NCBI GenBank assembly: GCA_016758965.1
Contig: JAEPRB010000194.1
Span: 1-64,000 of the forward strand
DNA from: Circinella minor
Lineage: Eukaryota; Mucoromycota; Mucoromycetes; Mucorales; Lichtheimiaceae
Length of the DNA: 64,000 nt
Direction of reading: 5' to 3'
The notes beneath the pieces were generated by a model. It made no database searches. It had not been told where the DNA came from and worked only from the letters and a program-made list of their open reading frames with translations. Position numbers and translations under genes: made by a program. Position 1 is the stretch's first letter. Each line of letters begins with the position of its first letter. Below are positions 1-12,949 of the stretch, one piece after another.

Positions 1-245
1 AGCATGTGTTAAAGAGAGTTGAGAAAAAAAAGTTGGGGGATGTATATATAAAAGAATGAATCATGACATCTTATGGATTAGCTCTCTTCTTGATAAGAAT
101 TTAAAATAGTTTTGCTGATATAAAAGGTTTGTTTTAGTCTTTCTCTTTTTATCATTTTCTTATAAACTTTCTCATTCTTATATATATATATATATTCTTC
201 ATCTTTTTTTTTTTTTTTTTATTATTACAATCGATCTTTTGTGTA
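1..245 (+). promoter_or_regulatory. Upstream region of the CDK gene
   Basis: This is AT-rich DNA ahead of the kinase ATG. It holds a TA dinucleotide run near 180-195 and a long T tract near 205-220, the pyrimidine-rich kind of leader seen ahead of several genes in this window. I see no specific factor-binding site and no coding frame. Confidence 0.3.
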
Positions 246-2077
246 ATGAATGAAAATATTCCACCACGTCAACAAAAAGAGAATTTAGTTGTTGTAGATA
301 AAAATCCTACCAAACCTATTATTGATCTTAATAAATCCAAACCACCTAACGATTCACAACGTCAACAACAACAACAACAACCAATAAAAAAAGAAGCAAT
401 AGAAATAAAACGAAAACCCAATGTAAATAATGGAGTAGCACCAGACGATGATGACGATATTGATTTAGGAGGTTATCAAAAAATATCCAAGATTGGTGAA
501 GGAACTTATGGTGTTGTATTTAAAGGACGTCAAAAACTTACCAACAAAATCGTTGCACTAAAAAAGATACGACTTGCCTTTTCAGAAGGTATACCAGTAA
601 CAGCTATGCGTGAAATTGCTATATTAAAAGAAATGAATCATCATAACGTCATTGGGTAAATAAAATAAAATATATATATAGAGAGAGAGAGAAGAGAGAG
701 AAGAGAGAGAAGAGAGAGAAGAGAGAGAAGAGAGAGAAAGAGAAAGAGATATATTAAATTTAAAATTGTTTTAGACTTAAAGATCTTGTACAAAAAGATA
801 CATCTGTTTATATTGTTTCTGAATATTTAGATATGGTAAATTTTTATAATCAATTCTTCCCATTTATTTTCATTTTTAATACTCATATATTTCATAACTT
901 ATTAGGATTTACGACGCTATATGAATGATGTGGGTCGAAAAGGAATGACACCTGCTCATATTAAAGTAGGTTCCCCTCTTTTGTTTCATTAAAATAACAA
1001 GGTTTTCTTTTATATATATATATATATTAATCCCTACTTGAACAAAACATTAAATAGAGTTATATGCATCAATTATTATGTGGTTTACAATATTGTCATT
1101 CTCATCGAATTTTACACAGAGATTTAAAACCACAAAATTTATTAATTGATAGTACAGGTAAACTTATTATTGCTGATTTGGGTCTTTCAAGAGTATTTGG
1201 TGTACCTATGCGTACATATACACATCAAGTAATTATAATATTTATTTATTTATTTATGTTTGGTATTCTATTAATTACATACGAATCTAATTATAAAAAA
1301 AAAAAAAAAGGTTATTACATTATGGTATCGTCCACCAGAAATTTTACTAGGTGCTCAATTTTATTCTACAGCAGTTGATATGTGGAGTGTAGGATGTATA
1401 TTTGCAGAAATGATGACACTTCGACCTATATTTCCAGGTAAATATATATATATATATATATCTCTTTTTATTAAATAGAATGTAATTAAAAATCTTTTAT
1501 AATATATAGGTGATTCTCAAATTGACGAATTATTTCGTATATTTCAATTACTGGGTACACCTACTGAAGATATATGGCCTGGTGTATCTACATTACCTGA
1601 CTTTAATGTAACCTTTCCAGGTAAAAAAAAAAAAGTTTATTAAATGAAATTGGAAAAAAAAAAAAAAAAAAAAACTTAACTTTTTAAATAAAAAATGGTT
1701 AGGTTGGAAACGTAGAAATTTACGAGAAGAATTTCAAAAATATAATTCTTTTCTTCAATTAAAAGAATTATATAATGATCCAGAACAATATGAACAATCT
1801 TTTACTCATGCATTCGATCTCATTAATGTAAAGATATTATCTATTATTATTATTATTATTAAAAGGGATAGTTTCATTTATAATAACAAATATATATATA
1901 TATATAAATATATAGAAATTATTGGAATATGATCCTCATTTTAGACTTTCAGCAAAAAAGGTAAAAGATTTTTTTTTAAATTTTTAAAAAATTATAATAA
2001 TACTAATACGATGATGTATCATATAGGCCGCAGAACATCCTTATTTTTATACAGACATAGGCCACGTCAAATTTTAA
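246..2077 (+). CDS. Divergent cyclin-dependent kinase (CDK1/2-like)
   Basis: This is a serine/threonine kinase of the CDK1/2 group, expected to act with a cyclin in cell-cycle or related control. Exons are 246-655, 775-835, 906-965, 1058-1228, 1311-1437, 1510-1620, 1703-1827, 1916-1960 and 2027-2077, giving 386 residues with frame kept at every junction. About 80 residues of low-complexity N-terminus (with a short poly-Q) precede the kinase fold. GEGTYG carries the inhibitory Thr/Tyr pair (T87/Y88), K106 is the catalytic lysine, HRDLKPQN is intact, and the T-loop ends in [15 protein letters not shown] and the LLGTP segment are typical of CDKs. Two signatures are unusual: the cyclin-contact helix reads PVTAMRE (117-123) instead of PSTAIRE, and the magnesium motif is DLG instead of DFG. 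It is probably not the plain Cdc28 orthologue. It could be a lineage-specific CDK; family certain, subtype open. Confidence 0.9.
676..750 (+). repeat. GA-rich microsatellite in CDK intron 1
   Basis: This is a purine-only stretch of GAGAGAGAA-type units inside the first intron (656-774). It is a simple repeat that probably varies in length between strains. No function is evident. Confidence 0.85.
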
Positions 2078-3051
2078 GGAATACCCCCCCCTTCCCTTCA
2101 CCTCACTTTCTGTTATTATTAATCATTTATTAACAAACCTCATCATCCAAACCTCATCATTCAAACAAACAAACATTTATCATCATTTAACAACTCCTCA
2201 TCCATCTCACATCTTAATAATCCCTTAATAACAATAATAATCTTTTTTTTTTAATTTAATTATTATTTATACGTTCTTTTTTTTTTTTTTGTATATGTTC
2301 TTCAATTACAACCTATTGAAGTATATATATATATTATTATAAAGGTAGAATCATATTTAAAGCTCACTATTAGAATAATATAGAAGGATGATCCACATAA
2401 GAAAAATGAATACGTCCTATTTTCTGTAAATAAGATTTCTTTACAAAAAAAAGAAACAGACTTTTATTTTAAACTAGAACTGATACCAATTACAATAAAT
2501 AAAACACACCTCTCTCAAAATGACATACTTGTTTAAAAATAATGTTTTATTCAAAATGAAGAAGAAAAAAAAGGGTAATTACACTGATAGATGATAAACT
2601 TTTGTGATTTTTTTTTTTTGACAGCACATGAGTAAAATTAAATATACTTCGGACAACAATTGCCTTTTATAGAAATAGTGTGACTCTCTACAAACCCACC
2701 GGAGTCGAATCGCTCCTCTGCTCCCCCCTCCGAGCCTGTAAAATTTCGGTGCACTTGGGCAACGCTGGTCCCCTTCCTCTTTGAATTTCCATTCAAATTA
2801 AGTATATGTAAGCATAAACGAAACCCTATATATATATATATATATCCATTGGAAATAAAAGGATGGGATACAAAAAAAAAAAAAATAGATGATTGAATAA
2901 AAAACGAAACGGAAATGACGGATGAAACGTAAAATGGATGGATTGGCATGGATGGATTGAAATGGATGGATGGATAACGAAATACTGACGATTTTATTTT
3001 TATTTTCAATTATTTTTATTTTTATTTTTTTCAATCATCAACAAACAGCAA
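2078..3051. other. Intergenic region between the CDK gene and RPS2
   Basis: This is the CDK 3' flank followed by the RPS2 promoter. It is AT-rich with T and A runs, except for one GC-rich patch at about 2690-2775, annotated separately. The last 50 bases before the RPS2 ATG are T-rich and then CAACAAACAGCAA, a plausible leader. No protein gene is seen. Confidence 0.5.
2634..2790 (-). ncRNA. Possible Pol III-type RNA gene or tRNA relic
   Basis: A sharply GC-richer patch sits in AT-rich surroundings. On the minus strand it has TTGCCCAAGTG (2752-2762), close to the tRNA A box, and GATTCGACTCC (2701-2711), one base off the B-box consensus. The two are about 40 nt apart, a normal A-B distance. A run of four T on that strand (2634-2637) could terminate transcription. 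I could not fold a full cloverleaf: the acceptor and T-stem pairings fail. It is therefore either a decayed tRNA, a tRNA-derived short element, or another small Pol III RNA. The boxes are seen directly; the transcript is inferred. Confidence 0.27.
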
Positions 3052-4340
3052 ATGGCTGACACTGCACCGGCCGATAGTACGTTTTTTATTTTATTTTATT
3101 TTATTATACAACTTGATTCAATAGAATGAAACAAAAGAATTAGTTTAATCTAACCATTGATTTTTTTTAATAAACTGTTCAATAATAGGACGTGGTGGTT
3201 TTGGACGTGGACGTGGACGTGGTGGACGCGGTCGCGGCCGTGGACGTCGCGGAGACGAGAAGACTGAATGGTAAATTTCAATTAAAATTCTTATTAATTT
3301 TAAAAAAAAAGATCATTGGAAAAATCATCTCGACATTATTGTTGGTTTGTTTGTTTGTTTTTTTTTACAAGAGAATATTGATTTTGATTCCATGTAATTC
3401 TTTTTTTTTTTTTAAAAAAAAAAACAGGGTTCCTGTTACCAAGCTTGGTCGTCTTGTCAAAGCTGGCAAGATCAAGAACATGGAAGAAATCTATACTTTC
3501 TCTCTTCCCGTCAAGGAGTACCAAATCGTCGATTACTTTTTGCCCTCTTTGAAGGATGAAGTCATGAAAATCATGCCTGTCCAAAAGCAAACTCGCGCTG
3601 GTCAACGTACCCGTTTCAAGGCTTTCGTTGTTATTGGTGATTCTGATGGTCACGTTGGTTTGGGTGTCAAGTGCTCCAAGGAAGTTGCTACTGCCATTCG
3701 TGGTGCCATCATTCTTGCCAAGCTCTCTATCATTCCTGTTCGTCGTGGTTATTGGGGTACTGCTCTTGGTGAGCCCCACACTGTTCCTTGCAAGGTTACT
3801 GGCAAGTGTGGTTCCGCTATGTGCAGGTAAAGTAAAAATAAATAAAAATAATTCAAGAATATAAAGAAGAGGAGGGGGGGAAATTGATAGAGTGGGGGGA
3901 ATATAATAATATAAATGCTGGAAAATACTTATTATTATTTTTATTATGATAGATTGATTCCTGCTCCCAAGGGTACTGGTTTGGTCGCTGCCCCTACTCC
4001 CAAGAAGGTCTTGCAACTTGCTGGTGTCACTGATTGTTACACTACTTCCAAGGGTTCTACCCGTACTTTGGGTAACTTTGTCAAGGCCACCTTCGCTGCC
4101 ATTGGTAACACTTACGGTTTCTTGACCCCTGGTAAGTTTTCTTTTTTTTTTTTTGTAATTTAAAATGCGAAGGAATTTTTAGATTATAAATGGATAGTGT
4201 TAGAAATATATATAAAATGGGTAATTAAATGTGTATCTATTTTTTCTGTTATTGTTATAGATTTATGGACTGAAACTGAGTTCACCAAGGCTCCCTTCCA
4301 GGAGCATACCGACTTCCTTGCTGTCAAGCAACGCAAGTAA
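3052..4340 (+). CDS. RPS2: 40S ribosomal protein S2 (uS5)
   Basis: This is a small-subunit ribosomal protein that helps form the mRNA entry and decoding region. Exons are 3052-3076, 3189-3270, 3428-3826, 3953-4131 and 4261-4340, giving 254 residues, which I recall as also the length of the yeast protein. The N-terminus is an RG-rich tract ([10 protein letters not shown] type), a usual arginine-methylation target in this family, followed by the S5 domains: [15 protein letters not shown], then [17 protein letters not shown] and [16 protein letters not shown]. The start is chosen because MADTAP is joined in frame to the RG tract by the first intron. Codons are GC-richer (GTC, AAG, CTT, GGT) than in neighbouring genes, consistent with high expression. 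The only other long frame here is the antisense shadow, which is not a gene. Confidence 0.97.
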
Positions 4341-5284
4341 AAGCTGATTTGAAACTTTTTTCAATAAAAAAAAAAGCATATCAAATCATCTAATTTGGTG
4401 AAAAAAAATGATATATATTTGGAAAAACCAAAAAAAAAAAAAAAAAAAAATCACTTATTTGTTTTTTATTTGTTATTGGGAAAAGGGGATTGTTTTTTTT
4501 TTGTTGATTTGTTTGGGTTGATAATACTTTGGGAAAAGTTATGTAGTGGAGAGGGGGAGGACACGATAGTTGTGTAACCTGTTAATTTTTTTTTAAAAAA
4601 ATGAAACCCATGTTCCGAATATAGGCTTCAAAGAGAATAGGTTTATGTGAGAGAGAAAAAAAAATAGACTTAATTTGACTTGTACGTAATAATTTATATG
4701 ATATAAAACAAGGCAAACAGTAATAAATATGTTTTAACCGTTCAGGGACAATACTACTTATTTTGCATACCACGAAAAATCCATACGTCTAATTATTACT
4801 TCCAACAACAATATAAAGTTCCATGATTGTTTAGTATATAATACACAGACACGCATTTACATGATCAAATACAATGGCTCATCTAGTACAGTTGTACTAA
4901 AAGTAAAATAACTCTAAAAAGAATACCACGGATATCTAAATGTTCATAGGTTATCGCAAGTTTATTTTATTCAAAGGTTTTAGGGGTTGGGGAGGAGGAA
5001 ATGTTTGTTCATGCAAAAATACTCAACTTTAAAAAAATCAGTTACACAAAAACTTAGGTAAATGTCCCTTTATTGTTTGGGGAGGATTAAAAAAAGAGTT
5101 GGTTTTTTTTTTTTTTTTTTTTCATATTATGGAGATTGCTTTCTTGAAAAATCTAAAAAATCAATATATTACGTACTTGATATCGATACAAGATTTTTTT
5201 TTAGTCAACTTTTAGAGAATTGGATTGTCATGGTGTTTAATGTATTTCTAAAAGACAGCTAGTGAAACGTAGATACGTTCTATT

Positions 5285-5321
<37 letters not shown>

Positions 5322-6418
5322 TGAAGTATTTAGTATCAAATACCAGAGGTTTTTAATTTGCTGGCTGAAACTCATTGGATATTTTACATACCAAGTTTAA
5401 AAATAATAATCGAGGAGATGCTATAGTCTAACTTACTATGTGTTTAATGGAAAGACATTGTGATATTGGGTTATTTTAACAAGAGTATGTACGTATCATA
5501 GGAAATAAAATAAAAAAAACCAATATTCTTACGTAGAAATTAAGTATAAAACTCTTTTTTTTTTTTTTTACAATAATATTTACAACGATGTATTATTTAT
5601 ATACTTTTTCTACGTACGTATTCTATGAGCTATGGAGCGTAGTTAATTAAATACTATAAACAATTGATATTAGAGTCGGGTATCATACTTGAGATTAAGT
5701 CATTAATTATTAAGAAGGGTTACGTACTATAAAAAAGCTACGTACGTACACTTGTTCTGAATTATATTTGGGGGGGCGCAGCACATCATTAATGCGATTT
5801 AACCCAGTTTCCTTTTCAGAATTAAAGTCTGTCTGTATTTTTAAGTACGTACGTATGATTTCATCTGATAAAGAGAGATAATATTCTTATAATATACAAT
5901 AGACCGCTTCAGTTCCTTGTTACACGCATGACATGTTTATTGTTGTACAAATGCATAAAATATATCAAAGTTACCCAAAAAGATTTGTATAAATCTCTTT
6001 TTCCGTCCACACCCTCCCCCCTTGTCATAGAACAAAAAAAAAAGCAACTTAAACTGATTACAATAACATAAATCTTAATGTTCTAAAAAAGATTTATTAA
6101 ATTCATGTATTTGTACAACTATATAAAAAAAAAAGCTTGCCTAAAATATGGATTTCAATGCAAACATTTCTAGATAATTTGAGTGTTTGGTAATCAGGAT
6201 ATTTATTGTTATGATATCTGTACAACCTTTGTTTGTGAAAAAAAAAAAAAAAGCCTTTCTCTTTTTGCTTAATAATCCAAAAGATTCTTTTTTTTTTTTT
6301 GTTGGAATAATGTTACGCAACCAGAAAGGGTTATTACGCACTCTAATTTTAACATGTTTAAAAACCAAAATATATATATATATATTATAAATCATTTATT
6401 TTTAAACATTAATTAATA
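4341..6418. other. Gene-poor region before the first Old Yellow Enzyme
   Basis: About 2 kb without a credible gene. It contains a 30-odd-base A run (about 5286-5316), several T runs, and an unusual density of the palindrome TACGTA or ACGTACGT between about 5490 and 5860. From about 5265 onward it resembles the DNA ahead of the second Old Yellow Enzyme gene and so belongs to the duplicated segment. Confidence 0.5.
4363..4368 (+). terminator. RPS2 polyadenylation signal
   Basis: AATAAA sits about 25 bases after the RPS2 stop codon and is followed directly by an A run. Position and sequence fit a canonical poly(A) signal. Confidence 0.55.
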
Positions 6419-6764
6419 ATGGTTTCCAATTCTGCTCTTTTCCAACCCATCCAAGTCGGTAATCATCAACTTGAACATCGTGTTGTTCTTGCTCCATTGA
6501 CTCGTTTCCGAGGTGACGAAAACCATGTTCCTACAGATTTACAAGCTAAATATTATGCCCAGCGTGCCACCAAAGGTGGTCTTTTGATTACTGAAGGTAC
6601 TTTTATTAATGGTCGCGATGCTGGTGATTATCCTTGCGCTCCTGGTATTTATAACCAAAAACAAATTGATGGTTGGAAAAAGGTTACATCTGCTGTTCAT
6701 GAAAAGGGTGGTTTCATATACCTTCAATTGTAAGTATATATGAACTATACATTATTCATATTTA

Positions 6765-6799
<35 letters not shown>

Positions 6800-7819
6800 C
6801 CTACTTTTTTTTTTAACTTTATATATGGTTGTCCTCACCACACGCAAATATATGATAATAGGTGGCATGTAGGACGCGCAGCTCTTCGCTGCTTCTTACT
6901 TGACAACATTCAACCCGTTTCAGCTTCCAGTATTGCTATTCAAGAACCAAGTGTAGTTGACCCCAGCCAGAAATATGAAGCTCCTCGCTCTTTGTCTATT
7001 AATGACATTGCCGAAATTACGCAAGAATATGCCCAAGCTTCTAAAAATGCTATGGCTGCAGGTTTTGATGGTGTCGAAATTCATGGTGCTAACGGTTATT
7101 TAATTGATCAATTTCTTAATACGAGCTCTAACATTCGTACGGATCCATATGGTGGCTCAATTGAAAATCGTGGTCGTTTTGCTCTTGAAGTTGTCAAAGC
7201 TGTTAGCGATGCTATTGGTCCTAAACGCGTTGGTATTCGTTTCTCACCTTGGTCTGAATTCCAGGTAATAAAATTTTAGTACTGATAAAGTCAGTTTTTT
7301 TCTTATGAAATTTATGTATGTATATGTGTGAGCCGAAGCTATGCTGTGAGTTGTTAATTAAAGGAATGGTATCTATATATATATATATATAATTATAAAA
7401 TCCTTACGTAGGACATGAAAGATGACACTCCTTATGCGACTTGGGGTTATGTGATTGAACAACTTCAAAAGAATCATAGTAACTTGGCTTTTGTGCATAT
7501 GATTGAACCCCGTGATGATTTCTCTCGCAAGACGAGAAATGATACTGTCAACACATTGGATCCTTTCCGTACTGTCTGGAAGGGACCTTTTGTATCTTCT
7601 GGTGGTTATACTACCCAACCTGAACTTGCTACAAAAGTCGCTGACAAGACTGGAAATCTCATTGCTATCGGTCGTGCTTTTATTGCTAATCCTGATATTG
7701 TATATCGTCTCAAGAACTCAATTCCTTTGACCAAATATAACCGTGACACATTCTATACTCCAGGTCCTGTTGGTTATACTGACTATCCTTTTGCTGAACA
7801 AGAAGAAGTAAAAGCTTAA
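6419..7819 (+). CDS. Old Yellow Enzyme (NAD(P)H:flavin oxidoreductase), copy A
   Basis: This is an FMN-dependent ene-reductase of the Old Yellow Enzyme family (TIM barrel). Members use NADPH to reduce activated C=C bonds, and some act on oxylipins or alkaloid precursors. Exons are 6419-6729, 6862-7264 and 7412-7819, giving 373 residues. Visible signatures are APLTRFR near the N-terminus (the conserved FMN-contacting Thr), HGANGY with H178, N181 and Y183 matching OYE1 H191/N194/Y196, RTDPYGGSIENRGRF, and the C-terminal phosphate-binding stretch IAIGRAFIANPDIV. All key residues are present, so the enzyme should be active. It is the intact member of a tandem pair with the gene at 11126-12604, in the same orientation. 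Its substrate cannot be told from sequence. Confidence 0.95.
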
Positions 7820-7877
7820 AAAAAAAAGTATACACTGAACCTCTCCTTTCTCATTCATTCAATGATATAATTATTTA

Positions 7878-7883
7878 AATAAA
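7878..7883 (+). terminator. Likely poly(A) signal of Old Yellow Enzyme copy A
   Basis: AATAAA lies about 60 bases after the stop codon, ahead of a T run. The match is canonical but short, so support is moderate. Confidence 0.4.
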
Positions 7884-8318
7884 ATTAATTCTGTTTTTTT
7901 TTTTTTTTTTTTGGTACATAAATAAATATTTTGCTATGATATATTTTTGGTGTAGCATAAATAACAACAGTGATTCTCATGATTAATACAATAATAAAAG
8001 AAATAAGTTCATTTTTCTTCATATCTCTTCAAATATACTTCTTTGGTTTACTGTCATTATTTTCACCTCATTTCAATATTTACTGTACAGCTTTTATTTT
8101 ACGAGTATATTTACAGGATTTTGCATTTATACAGTGAGTATTCGCTAAACCGGTACCCAATATATGTGAGGATTGGTACCGGTTTAGCGAATTACCGGTT
8201 TAACGAATTGAAACTCAGTCGATAGTAATATGTAGAATATACTGGACGAATAACTATAATTAAATTAAGCTATATTATATAAAAAAAGATGACATTTTGT
8301 TTAATAAAGATCGTTTTT

Positions 8319-8403
8319 ATTCTTTTATTTTATTCTTTTATTTTATTCTTTTATTTTATTCTTTTATTTTATTCTTTTATTTTATTCTTTTATTTTATTC
8401 TTA
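8319..8403 (+). repeat. 13-bp tandem repeat inside the pogo-type element
   Basis: About six copies of a TTCTTTTATTTTA unit sit between the left end and the transposase remnant. Because 13 is not a multiple of three it reads as a periodic hydrophobic peptide in every frame, which is meaningless as protein. Confidence 0.85.
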
Positions 8404-8454
8404 CTTTACTGTATTCAATTATCTACTATTAATTATTATCAACAATAGGCAAAG

Positions 8455-9204
8455 AATCTGCATTGACAAACCGCCAAAAACTTGCTATTTGTTTGAGAAA
8501 GCAAAGAGAAAAAATAACTCAATCTGGACTTGCTCGATGGGCTAAAGACGAATTTAAGCTGGATAAATTACCTGGTCAACAAATTATAAGTGATATTTTG
8601 AAGAAAGAAGAAGAATATATGACAATGACTGAACACCGTCTTAATGCCAAGAAAAATTCGAGAACCTGCACTCCTAGAACTTAAATTGTTACTTCCTCAG
8701 TACGTTACTGATATGGCTAATGCAAGCCAACCTATCTCCATGGCGAGCATTATTCACCAAGTCAAAATCCAGTGTAGGCGTCGCCAGCTTGGAGTACCGG
8801 AGGATTTCCAGATTTCCAATGGCTGGTTAACTAAGTTTATGAGGCGATATGGTTTTAAATCTCGTCGTATCCATGGTGAATCTGGAGAGGTGGAGGTTAA
8901 TGCTGATAACATTCAAGACAAATTCAATGCTGTGAAAGCGAAGATTTCTGAGTTTCCACCTGAACGCATCTATAATATTAATGAGACAGGGTTCTTTTAT
9001 AAGCAAGTAGAAGAAAGTCTCCGTATCAAATTGGCGGAAAAAAAGCACTGCTACTAGCAATTTGTTGACAGACTTTCCCTAGATGACAAGGACGATCTGG
9101 ATATTTTTTACTTGGTGCGAAAAAAAATTAAGCTTCTAGAAGAAACAAAGGAAAGAGCTGAGATGACATATAAGCAAGCTCGAATCACTGATTTTACCAA
9201 TTAA
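8455..9204 (+). pseudogene. Decayed pogo-family transposase
   Basis: The first part reads as the pogo/CENP-B N-terminal helix-turn-helix (LTNRQKLAICLRKQ, GLARWAKDEFKLDKLPGQQ). A frameshift near 8640 leads into the second DNA-binding domain (GVPEDFQISNGWLTKFMRRY, RIHGESGEV). The catalytic start that should read NMDETGLFY reads NINETGFFY, losing the first Asp of the DDE triad. Soon after, a stop at 9055-9057 is followed, in the same frame, by what looks like the acidic and basic C-terminal tail up to a stop at 9202-9204. The catalytic core between them is missing, so this is an internally deleted copy that could move only with a transposase supplied elsewhere. No intact start codon is evident. 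Confidence 0.85.
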
Positions 9205-9482
9205 ATCTAATAATAACAATAAAAATGGTATCCGATTTGATCACAGAACCAATAAAAAAATTAATATTATTTATATAAACACACACATATATATATATAA
9301 GGAAAAAAGACTAATATAACTCCAGTAAATATTTGGAAAGATTCACCGGATACCGGTTTAGGGAATCACCGGTATTTTACTAAGTATATAAAAAATAATT
9401 GAGAGACACCACCGGTTTAGCGAAATACCGGTTTAACGAATACCGGTTTAGCGAATACTCACTGTATCCGGACGCAATCCTC

Positions 9483-9660
9483 AATTTGTTCGCTTATAAG
9501 AGTGATTTTGTTCGCTTATAATGTCAGTTTTTTTCGCTTATGATATGATATATTTTTCGCTTATGAAGGCGGTATTTTTTGCTTATGATGGCGGTATTTT
9601 TCGCTTATGATAGCATTAATTTTCGCTTATGATATGCAATATTTTTCGCTTATAATAGGT
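9483..9660 (+). repeat. Left TTCGCTTAT array
   Basis: Eight copies of TTCGCTTATRA (one with TTGC) are spaced about 22-24 bases apart. Spacing near two helical turns suits a protein-binding array, such as transposase subterminal sites, but binding is inference. Confidence 0.85.
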
Positions 9661-9804
9661 GATATTTGGTTAATCCCATAAAAGCAGGTGTAGCAAATAC
9701 AAAAAAAAAATGATATTAGTTGCGAAAAACTCCCCTATCATTTGTGTAAATATCTATTCTTCACAAGTGAATCTCTTAGACCTCATAAGTAAGAAAATTA
9801 TATA

Positions 9805-9985
9805 AGTATTATAAGCGAAAAATATTGCATATCATAAGCGAAAATTAATGCTATTATAAGCGAAAAATACCGCCATCATAAGCAAAAAATATAGTATATC
9901 ATAAGCGAAAAATATATTTTATATCATAAGCGAAAAAAACTGACATTATAAGCGAACAAAATCACTCTTATAAATGAAAAAATTG
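9805..9985 (-). repeat. Right TTCGCTTAT array (inverted)
   Basis: This is the mirror of the left array, read as TYATAAGCGAA on the plus strand. Eight units share the order of intervening words (for example GCATTAATTTTCGC and TGACATTATAAGCG), so the arms are true inverted copies and not independent repeats. Confidence 0.85.
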
Positions 9986-10444
9986 GGGGTTGCGTCCGGA
10001 AATGAATGCAAAATCCTGTATTTACGTATAACATTTAATTGAATATCCCAAAAGATTATTTAATCCGAGTAGGTTTACACGAGATAAAAGCCGAGGTATC
10101 TGTTGATGTACAAGTACGTCTCTCGGCGTTAATCTATTCAATTGTTTATTCTTTATCATTATAAACAGAACAAGTCACAATAATAAATAAAACATAAATA
10201 GCCATGTAATTTTCTATTTTATATGTGTAGAGTAATGTATTTTTGATCGAATTCTTCAAAGTCTATGAATATCCATGGTTACACTTTATCTATGAAAGGA
10301 GTAAAATAAAAAGAAAAGCTTTCATGGTTTTTTATCACGAACATCATATATTTTAGTCAGCTTTCATAAAGAGTGATTTACCGTGATGTAATTGATTACC
10401 AAACAGCTAGAACATAGTGATAATTATTTTCAAAATGAAAATAT

Positions 10445-12830
<2,386 letters not shown>

Positions 12831-12856
12831 AGTGAATTCATGGATTTTGTATTCAT

Positions 12857-12887
<31 letters not shown>

Positions 12888-12949
12888 GACAATGTACTGT
12901 ATCACAACAAATTAAAATATTGTTCTAGTATTACGGATAAAATGGAGTA

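Larger units (their letters stand above)
5265..7960 (+). repeat. Segmental duplication, copy 1
   Basis: This unit carries the first Old Yellow Enzyme. Its upstream DNA shares recognisable, diverged blocks with copy 2 (about 10445-12830): a long A run after ACGTAG-type sequence, GATATTTTAC...CCAAGT, a block ending CTTACTATNTGTTT, and TTACACGCATGACAT. The downstream DNA shares TTTTGCTATGATA and ATTTTTGGTGTA. The edges are approximate. Confidence 0.6.
8132..9464 (+). mobile_element. Pogo-type DNA transposon nested in the left arm of the outer element
   Basis: The inverted repeats begin CAGTGAGTATTCGCTAAACC at the left and end in the exact complement at 9464. Both sides carry TA (8130-8131 and 9465-9466), the target duplication of the Tc1/mariner superfamily. 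The motif ACCGGTTTAGCGAA recurs several times inside each end as subterminal repeats. The body carries a decayed pogo transposase. The outer element is split exactly at this TA, so this insertion is the younger of the two. Confidence 0.9.
8114..10018. mobile_element. TA-flanked inverted-repeat element with long repeat-array arms, interrupted
   Basis: The ends are CAGGATTTTGCATT (8114) and its complement AATGCAAAATCCTG (to 10018), with TA on both sides (8112-8113 and 10019-10020), as in Tc1/mariner/pogo elements. Without the insert at 8132-9464 it is about 570 bp. Its two arms are mostly complementary over roughly 200 bp each and share TCCGGACGCAA and an array of TTCGCTTATRA units (eight per arm, the outermost right copy degenerate). 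The middle, about 9670-9800, is a non-repeated loop without a reading frame. It is non-autonomous. Transcribed, it would fold into one long hairpin. Confidence 0.85.

Noticed and set aside
2655..2675. GCCTTTTAT resembling the conserved loop of U5 snRNA
   Set aside because: There is no flanking stem, no Sm-binding site downstream and no second U5 element; a nine-base match in AT-rich DNA is expected by chance.
2638..3009. Minus-strand open frame of 123 codons upstream of RPS2
   Set aside because: Its start is a translation of TTT/ATT runs and simple repeats, and its end crosses the tRNA-like patch, giving the RFDSGG peptide typical of translated tRNA sequence.
3336..4016. 226-codon minus-strand frame opposite RPS2
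   Set aside because: It is antisense to conserved RPS2 exons and introns and contains no domain; RPS2 codon bias creates it.
8297..8545. Hydrophobic frame FYSFILFFYFIL... as a membrane protein
   Set aside because: It is the translation of a 13-bp tandem repeat inside a transposon.
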